The notes: generated by a model from the sequence alone, not told the origin. Positions 13,049 to 25,327 are shown, counted from the first letter of the stretch. The stretch: DNA of 64,000 nt from Adiantum capillus-veneris (GCA_014529385.2 CM043953.1:62557872-62621871); one strand, 5' to 3'. Made by a program: numbers and translations.

Positions 13049-14218
13049 CTAAGTGAAGAATAGGATCATTATCTGCAGTGTCTGAGCAATAAAATTTGCA
13101 TGCCAAATGGGACCAAACTTGTAACCACTAGTAGCAAGAGAAAAAATGAGCATCTTGGCTCCTGCAAAGGCAGAACTAAAGATTATGATTCCCAAGAGTG
13201 TGCCAAGAATCCACCATATATGGATGCCTTGTTGGTGTGGTGAGCTCCAATTGTCTTCAAAACCTTGATTACTACCACGATTGGGAAAACCTGCAAGCAT
13301 ATCGTGCTCTTCTTGGGTGTGCTCAAACATGTCAGTTGTCTTTTCTGATGTTGATAGTAAGCCACCTACCTTGCGGCTTAAATGCAAGTGTAATCCACTT
13401 ATCTCTCTCCATAGAGAGGATGCACTATTTGTAAAAAAACTACACCAAATTGGCAATGAGGCCTTCATTCTTGCATTCTATCAGCCTTTTGTCTATCCAT
13501 GGCTCCTTAACTTTGATCTCCATGCTGATCTTACCTCTATATGTTCTAGTGGTTAACCATAACCATAGGTCTGATGCATCCCATGAAAACGCAATGCTGT
13601 GTTGTGGAGGAGTCTGGAACATCCTTAAAAGGTTGTCAACATATTGATCATCAAACTTACTATGAACACCCTCACATAAACTGGAGGCATTACCCATCTC
13701 CAAGTTTATAACACCTTTCAGTAGACGAGAGGCATTACCCATCTCTAAGTCTATGACACTACACAATAAAGTCTTGTTCGGCTGCCAAGCCCTTGGAACA
13801 ATATCCAACTCCAAACCTTCAGTCATACTTACCTCTCCGTTATGGTCCTCTGGTGAAACTTCCTTGATGCAAGATTCCTTCAACTTGCTACATCGTTCTT
13901 GGTCCATGCTGGTGCAGAGGTTTCTGTTTTCAAAGCCCTCCCCTTTGCTTGATATGTTGTCCATCTTCTGCAATGCCTTGCTAGTAGGTTGGTTTTCCTC
14001 TTCTCTTGTATCTTCCATGCTCTTGCATTCCTCTTACTCTGATGAGGCTTGATCAACACTTTACGCCTTCTTACCCTTACTGCCCAATGCTGTCGATTGA
14101 TCGCTTTCATTCCTATTTCATCCAAGGTTAGAGATGTAATCACATTTGTAACACAATTTTCTTGACTTACCTCCCTCACTGGGGTAGCATCTTTTGATTC
14201 TTTAATCTCTTGTCCCAC
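13049..14218 (-). pseudogene. Degenerate ORF series with a membrane segment, env-like position
   Basis: Three overlapping minus-strand frames (13880-14218, 13440-14018, 13049-13468) look like one decayed reading frame downstream of gag. The middle one has a short internal duplication (DLEMGNAS occurs twice in 18 residues). The last one ends with HIWWILGTLLGIIIFSSAFA plus a second hydrophobic stretch, i.e. one or two membrane helices. The position after gag on the same strand resembles the extra, envelope-like ORF of some plant gypsy lineages, but there is no sequence proof of that and pol is missing between them. Confidence 0.35.
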
Positions 14219-14268
14219 TGCTTTAGTCCTTTGAACAGACTTCTCGCTTGATCCTTCTTATGTTACCT

Positions 14269-15297
14269 TCATATTGACCTCTTTTGCAAGACCAATGACA
14301 CTTGGTGTGCGGGTACCAATTGGTGGTGGGCGTAGGATGATGTAAGTGGCGATTGTGACGGTGGTTGAATTGGTGGCTGTAGGACTTGAACTAGTGGGAC
14401 TAGCTGTGGTTGCACGGCTGGTGGTGGGATTTGAACAGATGGAATTGGTTGCCTGGGCGGCGGTGGTCTCACCCTTGGTGAAGAAATTTGATTATGCCTT
14501 CCTCCTCTTTTGAAGTTCTGCCTTCTCAGATGTGGGCAATAATACATGCCATGGCCGTCTTCCCCGCAATTGTAGCAGTGGCACTCTTGGTTTTGCCTTT
14601 GTTGTCCTCTCCCTTGCTCTGGATTTCTGGCAGGTGCATGCCCTTGTTGCACCAGATGCACGGATAAAATTTCGAGATGAGTAGTGATGTGACTCAGCAG
14701 CTCTTGTTGCTCTTCTGATGCCTCCTGTGGTTGGGTTCTATGAATGGTTGTTGCAATCATTGGGGTTAGCCGGACTGAGCTCGATTCTTCTGACTCGTTG
14801 ACTCTTGCTTGCCTATGCATCTTCTTGTATTTAAGGCGGGCTACTTCCACTGCCAACTCATACGTTGCGGGGAACCTCCCCTTCACCTTTTCCTTAAGCG
14901 GCGACCCATCCACAAAAAAATTAGGTGCTCCTTCACCTTCCTCCAGTGAGGCAACCCATCGCTCCCACAAATCCACAAACTTGGACTCGTAAGTGGCATA
15001 CTCTAGCAGACTTCCTGCTTTAATTCTGTCATCAGTTGCCATAACTTTTTTGAGGTTGTGCCTCCACCAAACCTCTTTACAAAGGCAACACGTAGTACAT
15101 CCCATGTATTTTTGGTAGCTTGGGGCAAAGCATTGTACCAAGACTTGTCCTCTACTTTCATCAGTAGAGGAAAAAAATTCGTAGTTGTGAGGCGTCGTCA
15201 TCCTTGTTGAAAACCACACAAGCAATGTCAAAGTCATCCAGAAAGTCGTTGGTGATGTCTTCTCCCTTCTTTCCACTAAATGTGGAAAAAGAGACAC
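14269..15297 (-). CDS. Gag-like protein with CCHC zinc knuckle
   Basis: 342 codons. Residues around 100-175 have the helical gag signature (YATYESKFVDLWERWVASLE, then SPLKEKVKGRFPATYELA), followed by a Gln-rich linker. Then comes one perfect CCHC zinc knuckle, CYNCGEDGHGMYYC, and a basic, Pro-rich tail. This is the nucleocapsid layout of Ty3/gypsy Gag, which packages the element RNA. No protease or RT follows. The next frames downstream (below 14269) are the membrane-type ORFs. The first ~100 residues are less typical and may have been shifted. Strand and position agree with the minus-strand LTR pair. Confidence 0.7.
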   Translation of the reverse strand: MSLFPHLVERREKTSPTTFWMTLTLLVWFSTRMTTPHNYEFFSSTDESRGQVLVQCFAPSYQKYMGCTTCCLCKEVWWRHNLKKVMATDDRIKAGSLLEYATYESKFVDLWERWVASLEEGEGAPNFFVDGSPLKEKVKGRFPATYELAVEVARLKYKKMHRQARVNESEESSSVRLTPMIATTIHRTQPQEASEEQQELLSHITTHLEILSVHLVQQGHAPARNPEQGRGQQRQNQECHCYNCGEDGHGMYYCPHLRRQNFKRGGRHNQISSPRVRPPPPRQPIPSVQIPPPAVQPQLVPLVQVLQPPIQPPSQSPLTSSYAHHQLVPAHQVSLVLQKRSI

Positions 15298-15668
15298 TTG
15301 CCATGGTAGTAACTCAAGAAATTACAAACTTTTTTTTTTATATAATAACATTAATGACATTAGCGGCTCATAGCGGCTTTTTACAGAGTTGGGTGGATAG
15401 ATTAAAACAAAATAAAGATGGAAACATTGAAGCAGTGGTGGTAATCCAATATGGGGAGAATGATAGGGTTTGGGGAGCTAAGGATTCTCCTAGCACCGCA
15501 GTACCAAACAGATACACAACCTTCTGTTGGTAGAAGATTTTCCTATCTACATAAATATTCACATGCATGTGCTGCAGAAATATAAACGGGGACGTTGTTG
15601 GCCCGTTTTCCATCATGCATAGAGGGTGGAGCACTTACTTATACTCTTACCGTGCCGGTGTTGATGAG

Positions 15669-16601
15669 TCAGCACATCCACAGGAGGTGGCCGCCTTTCA
15701 TAGGCTCCACCTTTTCTTCGTCGCTCAGCACGTACGGAGTGATGGCAACGCGTTTGACTACTCCTAGCCTTTTAGCTAGCAGCAACAGGTAATTAACGTA
15801 GTCGGCACGTTGCATGAACTCCACTCCATTCAGCTGTAACTCGTCTGCATCCCACTGGGTTTCACCAGTGGTGGAGAGCTTCTTCAGGATGAGCTGTACG
15901 GGGAGAGGAGGAAGGACCTCTACCCATCCTCCAAAACAGCAAGAGCAGTAGTAGAACCACTCCTCCTTAGGGCATGGAAACCTTCTTACCACTTTTGCTT
16001 CAGGATTGTCGAAATGGACTGGCAGTACTCGCATGTGCCGCACGAATCAATAGGCGACCTTCCGCCACTTAGCCTCGGATGACCTTCTTTTTGGCAAACT
16101 GGGGACGACCCAGCTTTCCAAACTTGAAGCACTCGCGTGGCCAGATGCTTCTTTTGGGGTCATGTGTTTCTAGACTAGCTTAGCCCTTCCTTAACTTTGG
16201 CTCGAGCAGCCCCTTTTGGCCACTTAGGAGTAGAGGTTATACCTTTTCTTGCAATTTCCTTAGGAAAGAGAGACCTTATCGTTTTCTTTCCTCCCTTGAT
16301 ATGGACAACCTCCTCACGGTGAATGTCGATGTAGATGATTTCAGCCCCTTCGTTACCTTCGTTGTTGCTGGCACTCATTGACAAGGTGCTTTGGTTGACA
16401 GCAGTGATGGCACTTCATAGACTTCCCACCTTGTGCTCTCAATTTGCGGTTAGAACGAGCAACATGAGATGGGGAGCTTACCTCTTGAATACTGATGACA
16501 CTACAGCCTAGCAGTAGTACTTCAATGAAGGCGGTTAGTGCCTCTTTAGTCTCCTCCTCCTTCGTTCTCCAGTTGGAGAATTCTTTCAGCCATTCATCCA
16601 T
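15669..16601 (-). pseudogene. Leader ORFs of the LTR element, second zinc knuckle
   Basis: Frames at 16353-16601 (82 codons), 16175-16384 (69) and 15669-16043 (124) lie just inside the right LTR-like repeat. The first ends in KCHHCCQPKHLVNECQQ, a second CCHC-type knuckle. The third contains a CSCCFGG cluster and otherwise unrecognised sequence. They are probably pieces of one larger 5' ORF broken by shifts. A second gag-like knuckle upstream of the first is odd and may mean that two elements are merged here. Confidence 0.4.
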
Positions 16602-16676
16602 GATTGATAATGTGCGTTGTTTTCAGCATTGTAAATTGGAGGTTTCCGAGAAGCCCTCCTCAGTGGGTGTACCAAA

Positions 16677-17932
16677 TGACGAGCGCAAAGCGCGACACGC
16701 ACCCCGACGGCCTCGAAAATACCAGGAGCCGATGCACGTCGCGAGCCGGCTACAGTGAAGCGAATAGGGGGGCACCACCTAGCTTTGAGCGGATAGGACG
16801 TGGACAATGGTGATTAAAGATGTCACAAACTCTACACACCGAGAGCAAGAGAGAGGGAGAGAGGGAGAGAGAATGACGCATGTAATGAAAACCCTCGGGG
16901 TGTGAGGGAGAACTATTTTCTTACAATGTTTACAGCAACTTTATTTCAGGCGAGGTGGCAATCATGGTGATAGAGAGATAGAGGGAGAGATGGTGAGCCT
17001 AATAGTGCATTCTCTAGAAATGACTCACAGACATGGGAACTTTGCTAGCATGAGTGTGTGTGTAGTGACCATTGGAGTCAAGATGTAGACATAGCTTCTT
17101 TACATAGTGTAAATTTTCAAAACTGCTACACCAAATTCCTCTCACGTGATGTAAGTGTTCCCAATCCCTCCCATCAAAATACTACCAAGTGTTGACCTCT
17201 GATGAAATTTCCGCCCCCCCCCCAAATCGCTCACAATCTCCTTTAATCCCTTCTCAATCTCTGAATCTCCCCAAATCAATCTCGTGTCAATCTCCCCCCT
17301 TGATAGTGACCTCTCACTGCCTTTTTATAGGTGTTGGCTGCTTTATGTTCAGGTAATCTGATTAGGTTTAGGGTCCTAATCCGGGGAGACAAAGCAGGGC
17401 AGTGGGTCCTCGATGGTTGACTCTTGCTTTGTCTTCGGGAATATTATATAAAAAAACTCCTAGGTGGGCCTTTGTGGCCATCACCTAGAGAGAGGTGATA
17501 ATTTACAAATTGGGATTTTTTACAAGAATTCGTTTAAAACTCAAAAAAATGATGACAACCTACGGATTTTACTGAAGAGGCCATTGTGGATGCGATGCAG
17601 TGAACGACGACATAGCTGGTGCATCGGTGTAACGCATTCATCATTTTCAGTGTCGGTCGGGGCATGCCTTCGACGTCTCTTCTTGTTTCTGTGTCGGCAA
17701 CGCGCGACTTGACCGTCTTCTTTTTGCTTATGACGTCGATGTCGTCGAATGCTTCGTGTTTTTTTATTTATTTTCTTTGATGGGTGCGTATGTCGTGCGT
17801 GTATATGTGTGGATATGTGATTGCGCGTATGCACGTGGATGTGTGTATGTAATTATGTTTATAAGGTGGGTGTGTGTGTGTGTGTAAGTGTGTAGATGTA
17901 TACGACGAGGGTGTGTGTGGGAATGGAGGTAC
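16677..17932 (-). repeat. LTR-like direct repeat, right (5') copy
   Basis: Counterpart of 9634-10882, sharing the same start and GA, TATA-like and GT-rich landmarks in the same order. It is directly followed by (TA)n and then by the left arm of the large palindrome. Confidence 0.7.
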
Positions 17933-18369
17933 AAGTTTTATATATATATATATATATTCTATACTATACAAAGTCAAAAGATCATTTGTGTGGAAGTTTG
18001 TCACCCAAAACTCGTATAACACAAGAGGTGAGACTTAATTTGTCATAACAAAGAAAACAACACTACAAACATCGTTACCAAACATCAATTACTAAATTAC
18101 CCTAGCAATATACTGTTGTGTGTGATGTATATGTGCGAAATTACTTACTTTAAAACCACATACACTCAGCAAACATTGCACAAATTAAAGAGCTTCAGTT
18201 AAAATTGACATTAAGATACACAAGTTACACGAAGAGTAGATCAAGAAGAAGGGATATCTAACTCCTCAATAAACGTAAATCATAACACCAAATAAAAAGA
18301 GAGCCTAATGCTAAAACATTAGACTCAAAATTTGAAATCTCTCTAATTTTGTAGACTCTATTCTATCTC

Positions 18370-19304
18370 TACATAGAACCATCAAGGATCCTGCAAAAGA
18401 GCAGTGTACACATGATATAAGTCAATTAGTTGGCCAGGAGCACCCATGGGAATGCCACCCTGCCTGTGGGCATAAAGAGCTTGGGCAGCAATGGAATTTT
18501 GGTATTGAGGGAGGGCAAGTGCATCGCATGGTTGCCAATTTCCAAACCCTACCCCTACAGGCTAAGGCCATCCTTGCCTCTGAAAGAAAGAGCATTCCCA
18601 AGGGGTTTGGCTTGCCTAAAGGTGATTACAGAATTGGGTGCCCAATTATTTGCACCTCTCTGGAAGAGGACAGCAAGCATACTTTGATTAGAATAGCGCT
18701 TCATCGCGATGTAATATTCAATGCTCGAAATATGCCGGTAGATATTGATTAACATCCTATGGAGGTCAGGAAAAGACTAAGACACTCCTACTTCTATCAT
18801 AGCAACTGGATATGAATTTCCATAATTTCCACCAAGATTTCGTCCATTATAAGCACCCTTGGCTTTTATAAGCAAGTCACTCTCCACTCTCGCTCCAGTC
18901 ATAAGACTCTGACAGTCATGTTCCACAGAGCATTGAAGGTTGTCCATATCCTGCATACCTATATATACAATAATTACATTAGTATGTGCAAGATTGAGAG
19001 GGATGAAACTTGATTCTGAGCTTTATTATGTGCTACCTATTTGAACCAAAATATTTGACACACCATCGGAATGGGGAAGGCTAACTAATTCATCTGCGAT
19101 GATGGAACTCTCTTCATACTTCACTTTGAAGCCCCATGCTTTACCTTCATTCTTCAATTGCCATCGATTGAATAGACTCTCAGAATCATCCTTTTGTAAT
19201 ACAAGGTTCGCTTCATCCACATCCTCCTTCTCTTTTGTGGCCTTCAAGCGAAGTAAAGCAAGAGCTCCGTCAATTCTAGCACAAGGTATATAGAGTGAAG
19301 GCAT
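18370..19304 (-). pseudogene. Left-arm copy of palindrome gene, nuclease-like signature
   Basis: Mirror image of the right-arm copy. The best frame, 19026-19304, starts MPSLYIPCARIDGALALLRL; a second piece follows toward 18555 with the IYRHISSIEYYIAMKRYSNQ segment, in which this copy reads on without the stop present in the right copy. In the 92-residue N-terminal piece it differs from the right copy at only a few residues (DDSES versus DVSER, and at the end). The function is unknown. See the right-arm entry for a possible nuclease fold. Confidence 0.5.
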
Positions 19305-20010
19305 CTTGGTGCTGCTATAGCTTGTTGCAACAGAATCACCAGTGAAAAGAGCCTGTCAAAGAGCAGATTTGAGAGGGTTTTTTCAAAAGCAAGAGCTCCA
19401 CATGATTTCTAAAAACTTTAAAGGATTTACCTTGATTCCTGACGCATCCACTGTGTGTGCACTGCGTCTATATACAATCGAGAAAGCGCGATGTTCTCAA
19501 AGGGTAAAGACCCACGACGTAGAGAAACCAACGTTCGCTCAATCTTCTCTGAATACGACTGTGTATGGCCGCCTCCATCACTAGGCTAATAAGGATTGTC
19601 GATGTGCGTGGATAGTGGGGTGTGCAAATTCTGACCGTGCAAAGGCTGGCCCTAAATTAAGGAAAGTTCAGGTAGCCTAGTGCTAGAGGTACCTGAACTT
19701 TCCTTAATTAAGGGCCAACCCCTGCACGGTTAGAATTTCAATAGCCCACCGTCCACGCACATTAGCAATCCTTATTAGCCTAGTGATGGAGGCGGCCATA
19801 CACAGTCGTATTCAGAGAAGATTGAGCGAACGTTGGTTTCTCTACGCCGTGGGTCTTTACCCTTTGAGAACATCGCACTTGCTCGGTTGTATATAGACGC
19901 GGCGCACACACAGTGGATGCGTCAGGAATCAAGGTAAATCCTTTAAAGTTTTTAGAAATCATGTGGAGCTCTTGCTTTTGAAAAAACCCTCTCAAATCTG
20001 CTCTTTGACA

Positions 20011-20990
20011 GGCTCTTTTCACTGGTGATTCTGTTGCAACAAGCTATAGCAGCACCAAGATGCCTTCACTCTATATACCTTGTGCTAGAATTGACGGAGC
20101 TCTTGCTTTACTTCGCTTGAAGGCCACAAAAGAGAAGGAGGATGTGGATGAAGCGAACCTTGTATTACAAAAGGATGTTTCTGAGAGACTATTCAATCGA
20201 TGGCAATTGAAGAATGAAGGTAAAGCATGGGGCTTCAAAGTGAAGTATGAAGAGAGTTCCATCATCGCAGATGAATTAGTTAGCCTTCCCCATTCCGATG
20301 GTGTGTCAAATATTTTGGTTCGAATAGGTAACACATAATAAGGCTCATAGAATCAAGTTTCATCTCTCTCAACCTTGCACATACTAATGTAGTTATTATA
20401 TATATAGATATGCAGGATATGGACAACCTTCAGTGCTCTGTGGAACATGACTATCAGAGTCCTATGACTGGAGCGAGGGTGGAGAGTGACTTGCTTATAA
20501 AAGCCAAGGGTGCTTATAATGGAGGAAATCTTGGTGGAAATTATGGAAATTATGGAAATTTATATCCACTTGCAGTGATAAAAGTAGGAGTGTCTCAGTC
20601 TTTTCCTAACCTCCATAGAAAGTTGATCAATATCTACCGGCATATTTCGAGCATTGAATATTACATCGGGATGAAGCGCTATTCTAATCGAAGTATGCTT
20701 GCCGTCCTTTTCTAGAGAGGTGCAAACAATTGGGCACCCAATTCTATAATCTCATTTGGGCAAGCCAAACCCCTTGGGAATGCTCTTACTTTCTTTCAGA
20801 GGCAAGGATGGCCACAGCTAGTAGGGGTAGGGTTTGGAAATTGGCAACCATGCGATGCACTTGCCCTCCCTCAATACCAAATTTCCCTTGCTGCCAAGAT
20901 CTTTATGCCCACGGGCAGGATGTCATTCCCATTGGTGCTCCTGGTCAACTAAGAATTGACTTATATCATGTATACACTACTCTTTTGCAG
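20011..20990 (+). pseudogene. Right-arm copy of palindrome gene, nuclease-like signature
   Basis: An intron is likely at about 19934-20010 (AAG|GTAAAT ... TTTGACAG), and the frame is open from there through the ATG at 20060 to about 20330. Next come an intron-like gap and a frame at 20410-20715, then a TAG at 20713-20715. The later part, SDLLIKAKG.. then YPLAVIKVGVSQSFPNLHR.. then IYRHISSIEYYI, resembles the D..ExG/K core and following strand of PD-(D/E)XK (Uma2/DUF820-like) nucleases; this is a weak, memory-based comparison. Downstream coding-like sequence (QAKPLGNA...GFGNWQPCDALALPQYQ) continues in another frame. A TATATAG sits near 19889, between the loop and the first exon. Confidence 0.45.
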
Positions 20991-21433
20991 GATCCTTGAT
21001 GGTTCTATGCAGAGATAGAATAGAGTCCACAAAATTAGAGAGACTTCGAATTTTGAGTCTAATGTTTTAGCATTAGGCTCTCTTTTTATTTGGTGTTATG
21101 ATTTAGGTTTATTGAGGAGTTAGATATCCCTTCTTCTTGATCTACTCATCGTGTAACTTGTGTATCTTATGTTAACCTCTTTAATTTGTGCAATGTTTGC
21201 TGGGTATATGTGGTTTTAATGTAAGTAATTTCGCACATATACATCACACAACAGTATATCGCTAGGGTAATTAGAAATTGATGTCTGGTAACGATGTTTG
21301 TAGTGCTGTTTTCTTTGTTATGACAAATTAAGTCTACCTCTTGGGTCATACAAGTTTTGGGTGACTATCAAGATTATTTTCTTGCAAACTTCCACACAAA
21401 TGATGTTTTGACTTTGTATAGTATAGAATATCT

Positions 21434-22233
21434 AGTGTGGATTTTCATTATTCAATAGGGTCACAAGGTCAATCAAGTTTTCAAATTTTTAGAGAATTGT
21501 TGTTGATTGAATGATGATCTGAACCGCAAGCTCACTTCATTGCACATTTCTTGAAGACCAGCGAGGATAAAAAACAACTTAAGACAATATTTGTATATTC
21601 TAAGATTATCACTTGTCCCACTGAGTTACTCTGATTTTGTGTATTTTTATTCTTGCCCTTGTCCCATCACCAACAAGTTTGATAATGGTGTATGTTAGTT
21701 TTGTGGCATAGCAAAGGCTTTAAAGTTTTATGTCAACAAGAGAATCACGTTGGGCTGCATGCCAATGATAGTTAGTCACGTCGATTGTATGCATGTGTTT
21801 ATCTATGGAGTCTTGACCTGTAGGCTTTATGCAAGAAGTGGTCTATTCAAAATCTTCCTCTGTTCTGTGGTAAAGAGGTTGTACTGTATCAGCTTGCTTG
21901 ATAGTTGCTGCAATGCATTTTTTGTCTTTGTAGAATTTTTTTTACAGGGCAACTAATGCAGAGATTTCCTGCAAGGCTTCTTTAGAGGGCTTGAGGTACT
22001 GAATTTGCTTGGGCCACACTTCTGGCATGTCTTGTGATTCAGTGTTTTGTTGCATTTGAACACAGCCAGCTGCCTATCAAAAAGTACTGGTTGGACCAGG
22101 TTTTGACAAATTTATGCTCTAATGTCTCTTCTCAAGAACATTACTATTGGTTCTCTTTGAAGCAACCACAAGAAGATTTAGAAATTTTCTCATGTAGGAA
22201 AACGGAGCGTTTTTCGGTGTTTTTCATACAATG
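21434..22233. other. AT-rich unique DNA, no gene seen
   Basis: About 800 bases without convincing coding potential. The short frames at 21750-21956 and 22034-22246 show no domain and no splice support. Confidence 0.5.
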
Positions 22234-22362
22234 CATAACATCATGAGCTTCTGCTCGAGCGGCACCGCATACCTAGCTAGGTACGACTGAGGGTAGGGGA
22301 CCGCCGGTCCCCTTGCCCCAAATTTACCTAGCTAGGCCCCCACAGAAGCTCGTGATGTTGAG
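22234..22362. mobile_element. GC-centred foldback element, copy 1
   Basis: Begins CATAACATCATGAGCTTCTG and ends CAGAAGCTCGTGATGTTGAGG, its inverse. The interior has inner pairs (CTAGCTAGG/CCTAGCTAG) and a GC-rich tip, GGGGACCGCCGGTCCCC. Flanks on both sides (about 30 bp left and 45 bp right, ending 'gtccaaaacttcttgtg') are shared with the copy at 41668, so the mobile unit may be larger than the hairpin. Confidence 0.7.
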
Positions 22363-22442
22363 GTAAGTCACAATGTGGGAAATGTTGTGAGAATTTGTCC
22401 AAAACTTCTTGTGAGAGGTGGAGCTGCTCGGCCCGCGTAGTG

Positions 22443-22484
<42 letters not shown>

Positions 22485-22486
22485 AT

Positions 22487-22647
22487 AGGTGCTCGCTATC
22501 AGACAGTGGCTGTGCTGGCGTGAGCTTGGGGAGTAGCAAATGACAGCAAGGAGGTGAGCTTGTGGTGCACACATGCAACATGCTTCCATTGCCCACATGC
22601 AGCATGTCACAGCTCTGGAGGCGCCGCTTGCATGCTGGGTGCATCGC

Positions 22648-22705
<58 letters not shown>

Positions 22706-22850
22706 TTTGTCACACCTCTGGAGGCGCCGCTTTCATGGTATTCAGCAATGAAGCAAGGGTACAGCTGGCACTGCAGTGATCGTGCAGCGAGCCCAACAGA
22801 GATTGTAGGTCGACGTCAACGACCCTGCTGGTCGCATCGCTGATTGATTG

Positions 22851-22893
<43 letters not shown>

Positions 22894-22980
22894 GAGAGAG
22901 CTTCTGGTGCGAGTAGCTCAGTACACGATTGCCAGCAACTTTGCAGCTGTTGCAAGTAGCGTGTGTGTGACTGTGCGCAC
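22487..22980 (+). repeat. Repeat A, copy 1
   Basis: Directly repeated at 29243-29690. Landmarks are 'gctgtgctggcgtgagcttg', 'gcatgctgggtgcat', 'ggtacagctggcact' and 'cgattgccagcaactttgca'. GA tracts at 22651-22701 and 22855-22900 interrupt it at points where the other copy has short or different tracts. Possible ORFs across it are microsatellite artefacts. Confidence 0.8.
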
Positions 22981-22994
22981 GCGCTTGCATGTGC

Positions 22995-23054
<60 letters not shown>

Positions 23055-23291
23055 TTGGCGCATTCCTGCATGCGCACCATCCTATGGTCTCTCTGCCCTA
23101 CAGTGCCGGAGCCCTACATGCCGTCAACGATGCAACTGGTCGACGATGAAGAGGTTTAATATTAAGAAAAAATTCAAATACAATGCAGGTATCTCAAAGG
23201 GGGGGGGGGGGTCTGAGGACGACGACATGGGGGCCTGTGTGGAGATGTTGCAAGAGCTGCTACAGTTGGGTTTTCTGCAGGATCACGGCAG

Positions 23292-23335
<44 letters not shown>

Positions 23336-23394
23336 CTCTCAGGAGTTGGGTAACGGCTAGTACAGCTCTCTCTCTCTCTCTCTCTCGGACTACA
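22981..23394. other. Spacer with GT, GA and CT microsatellites
   Basis: GT at about 22997-23013, GA at 23016-23051, a G11 run near 23200 and CT at 23297-23330. Sequence between them is unique in the window. No gene. Confidence 0.7.
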
Positions 23395-24318
23395 ATTTGA
23401 AGAGAGCCTCGTGCAAACTAAAAGCGGCCGCTAATTTCAATCCTCTCACCGATTAATCAAACATTAAAAGGCGCTCTCTTTTCTCTGTTGAAGGTGCTCG
23501 CTCTCCGTTAAAATTCTCGTCTTCTTCTTCTTCTGTCGACCTTCTCTCTGCTGGAAGAAGGAGCATGCGCCAAGTGTGGGTGGGTGACCAAAGTCCCTCC
23601 GCCTTTTATAACACAGTATAGATATAGATAAGTAGATAGATATTAGCTTTACAACGGGGTGCATAGACAATCCCCACAATCCACTCATGTCCAAAAAATT
23701 AGACTTATAAAAATTGACCTTTATCATACACTCCTTCCTTTAGAGCAAGTAGTGATGGCGTGAGCAAGTTCAGCAGGATGCAACGAGCAAGTGTTCAGCA
23801 GCGAGTGTATGATTTGTGGGGGGAGCTTCCAACCCTCTATAATGTGGTTTAGCCTTCCTGTGCAAAGCTGACGGGTTGCTCTTCAAAGATGCTTGACAGT
23901 TGAGGGTTCTTGCCCTCTTGAAGAGGTCGTTGTTCCGCTTAGCACCTAGGCTTTGCATGGCATTTTGAGCACGCCTAAGATAGCATATCTTTGGCGCTTT
24001 GTTGGTGGCTATGCCCGCTAGTCATGCCATCCTCCAAAGCTAGCATCACCTGCCCGCTCGCCCCACGCCTTCCCTTCCAAAGCCAACAACAGTTGCCCGC
24101 TCCCCTTCCCTTTAGCTCTCTGAGCAGTCGCTATCTTCGGCGCTCCTTTTGGAGTATAATATATTGGGCGTTGTTGGCATTGCCTGCTTGCAAGGAGTGA
24201 TATAGGGATGGTGCCTATGAAAGGTTGTAGACAACTTTGAGGCTTTTTGAAGCTATTTTAAGATGCTATTTTTCAGAGTGTCTTTGGAGCCATGTTTGCA
24301 ATAAATATGTTGCTACTG

Positions 24319-24330
<12 letters not shown>
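23395..24330 (-). repeat. Repeat B, copy 1 (uninterrupted, inverted)
   Basis: Reverse complement of the B sequence that, in the second copy, is spread over 29840-29978, 30451-30623, 36670-36932 and 37316-37820. This copy is the empty-site reference for three insertions there. On the minus strand it contains TTATAAAAGGCGGAG near 23613, a TATA-like box, followed by a GAAGAAGAAGA leader. It is bounded by GA/CT and GT microsatellites. Confidence 0.85.

Positions 24331-24391
<61 letters not shown>
24322..24391. repeat. (GT)n(GA)n microsatellite
   Basis: GT dinucleotides followed directly by GA dinucleotides, at the outer edge of repeat B copy 1. Confidence 0.95.
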
Positions 24392-24392
<1 letters not shown>

Positions 24393-25327
24393 TCAGACAG
24401 TGCCGCCGTCGACGAGTTAGCTGCGATGGCCTTGTTTTATATGGACTTTTATTATATCTTTGGTATCATCTTTTTTTTGCACTAGGGCTTGTTTTGGTGT
24501 GCCTCTTCTAGGTCTTGTGCCCAGCCGTTACGCCCCCCCCCCCCCGCTTTAGCTTGTTCCAGGGCGGTTCCTAGCATGGATGCCAACATGCTATCAATAG
24601 AGGAGGACATTCAAAAATTTTCGGAGATGCTTGCGACAAGAAAGCTATCGATTCATAAAGGCATTGTAATGATGGACAAAACGGTGGAGCAAACACTGCA
24701 TGCAACAAGCAATGCTAGTATGAGAGATGAGACAACGAGTAGGGGACCGACCTAGGTGGATAATGAAGAATGTTTGATTGAGATGATCTCCCAAAAAAAG
24801 ATGGTGTGGTCGACCTCAACATTAAAGGGTACAATTTTGAGGTAAAGACACTCAAGATTGGGGAGCCTCAAGGATCCATTTGTACAAACACCAACAAGTT
24901 GGCTATCATTTCTGGTGGATGGAGATTGGTCCTAATTCACAAGAAAAGAAAGCCCCTGATCTGGATCCCTTATTTTGGACTTCACTAGCAAAATTCCACC
25001 CTTACCACATAGTCCTTCCTTTGTCTAGCCAAACCTATGCAATTGATTTGAGGTGCAAATCAAATGTCCGCAATTAGGTCTCCCCAATCTCAAAAAAAAA
25101 AATCTTTCAAAACATATTAAGTGCCTAAGTAAAGGGTGAGTTTAGAAAATGAAAAGATAGATGAAGGTCGAAAGTCAAAAGATAGATGAAGGCAGAAAGT
25201 CAAAAGACATATAAAAGTGGAAAGTCAAAAGACCTTTTGTCTCCATATAAAGATGTAGTCAACTTCACATTGGTATATTTGTGTTTTTCTTCTCCTTTAT
25301 TTTTCCTTCAACGTTTTCTTCTCTTTA

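Larger units (their letters stand above)
17956..21433. repeat. 3.5 kb near-perfect palindrome, 15 nt loop
   Basis: Left arm 17956-19674 is the reverse complement of right arm 19690-21433. The loop is 19675-19689, and the stem at the loop is AAGTTCAGGTA/TACCTGAACTT. The arms differ by scattered substitutions and small indels, for example ~20 extra bases in the right arm near 21366. Outer ends match as 'ttctatactatacaaagtca' on the left and its complement near 21413-21432. Each arm carries the same gene, pointing outward from the centre. The transcript of either strand would fold into a 1.7 kb hairpin. Confidence 0.9.

Noticed and set aside
13753-14052. Plus-strand ORFs opposite the 13-14 kb region
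   Set aside because: Shadow frames of the minus-strand ORFs, with no domain.
17541-17834. 97-codon basic minus-strand ORF
   Set aside because: It lies inside the LTR-like repeat, its homologue at 10578-10859 is shifted, and its composition comes from GT-rich DNA.
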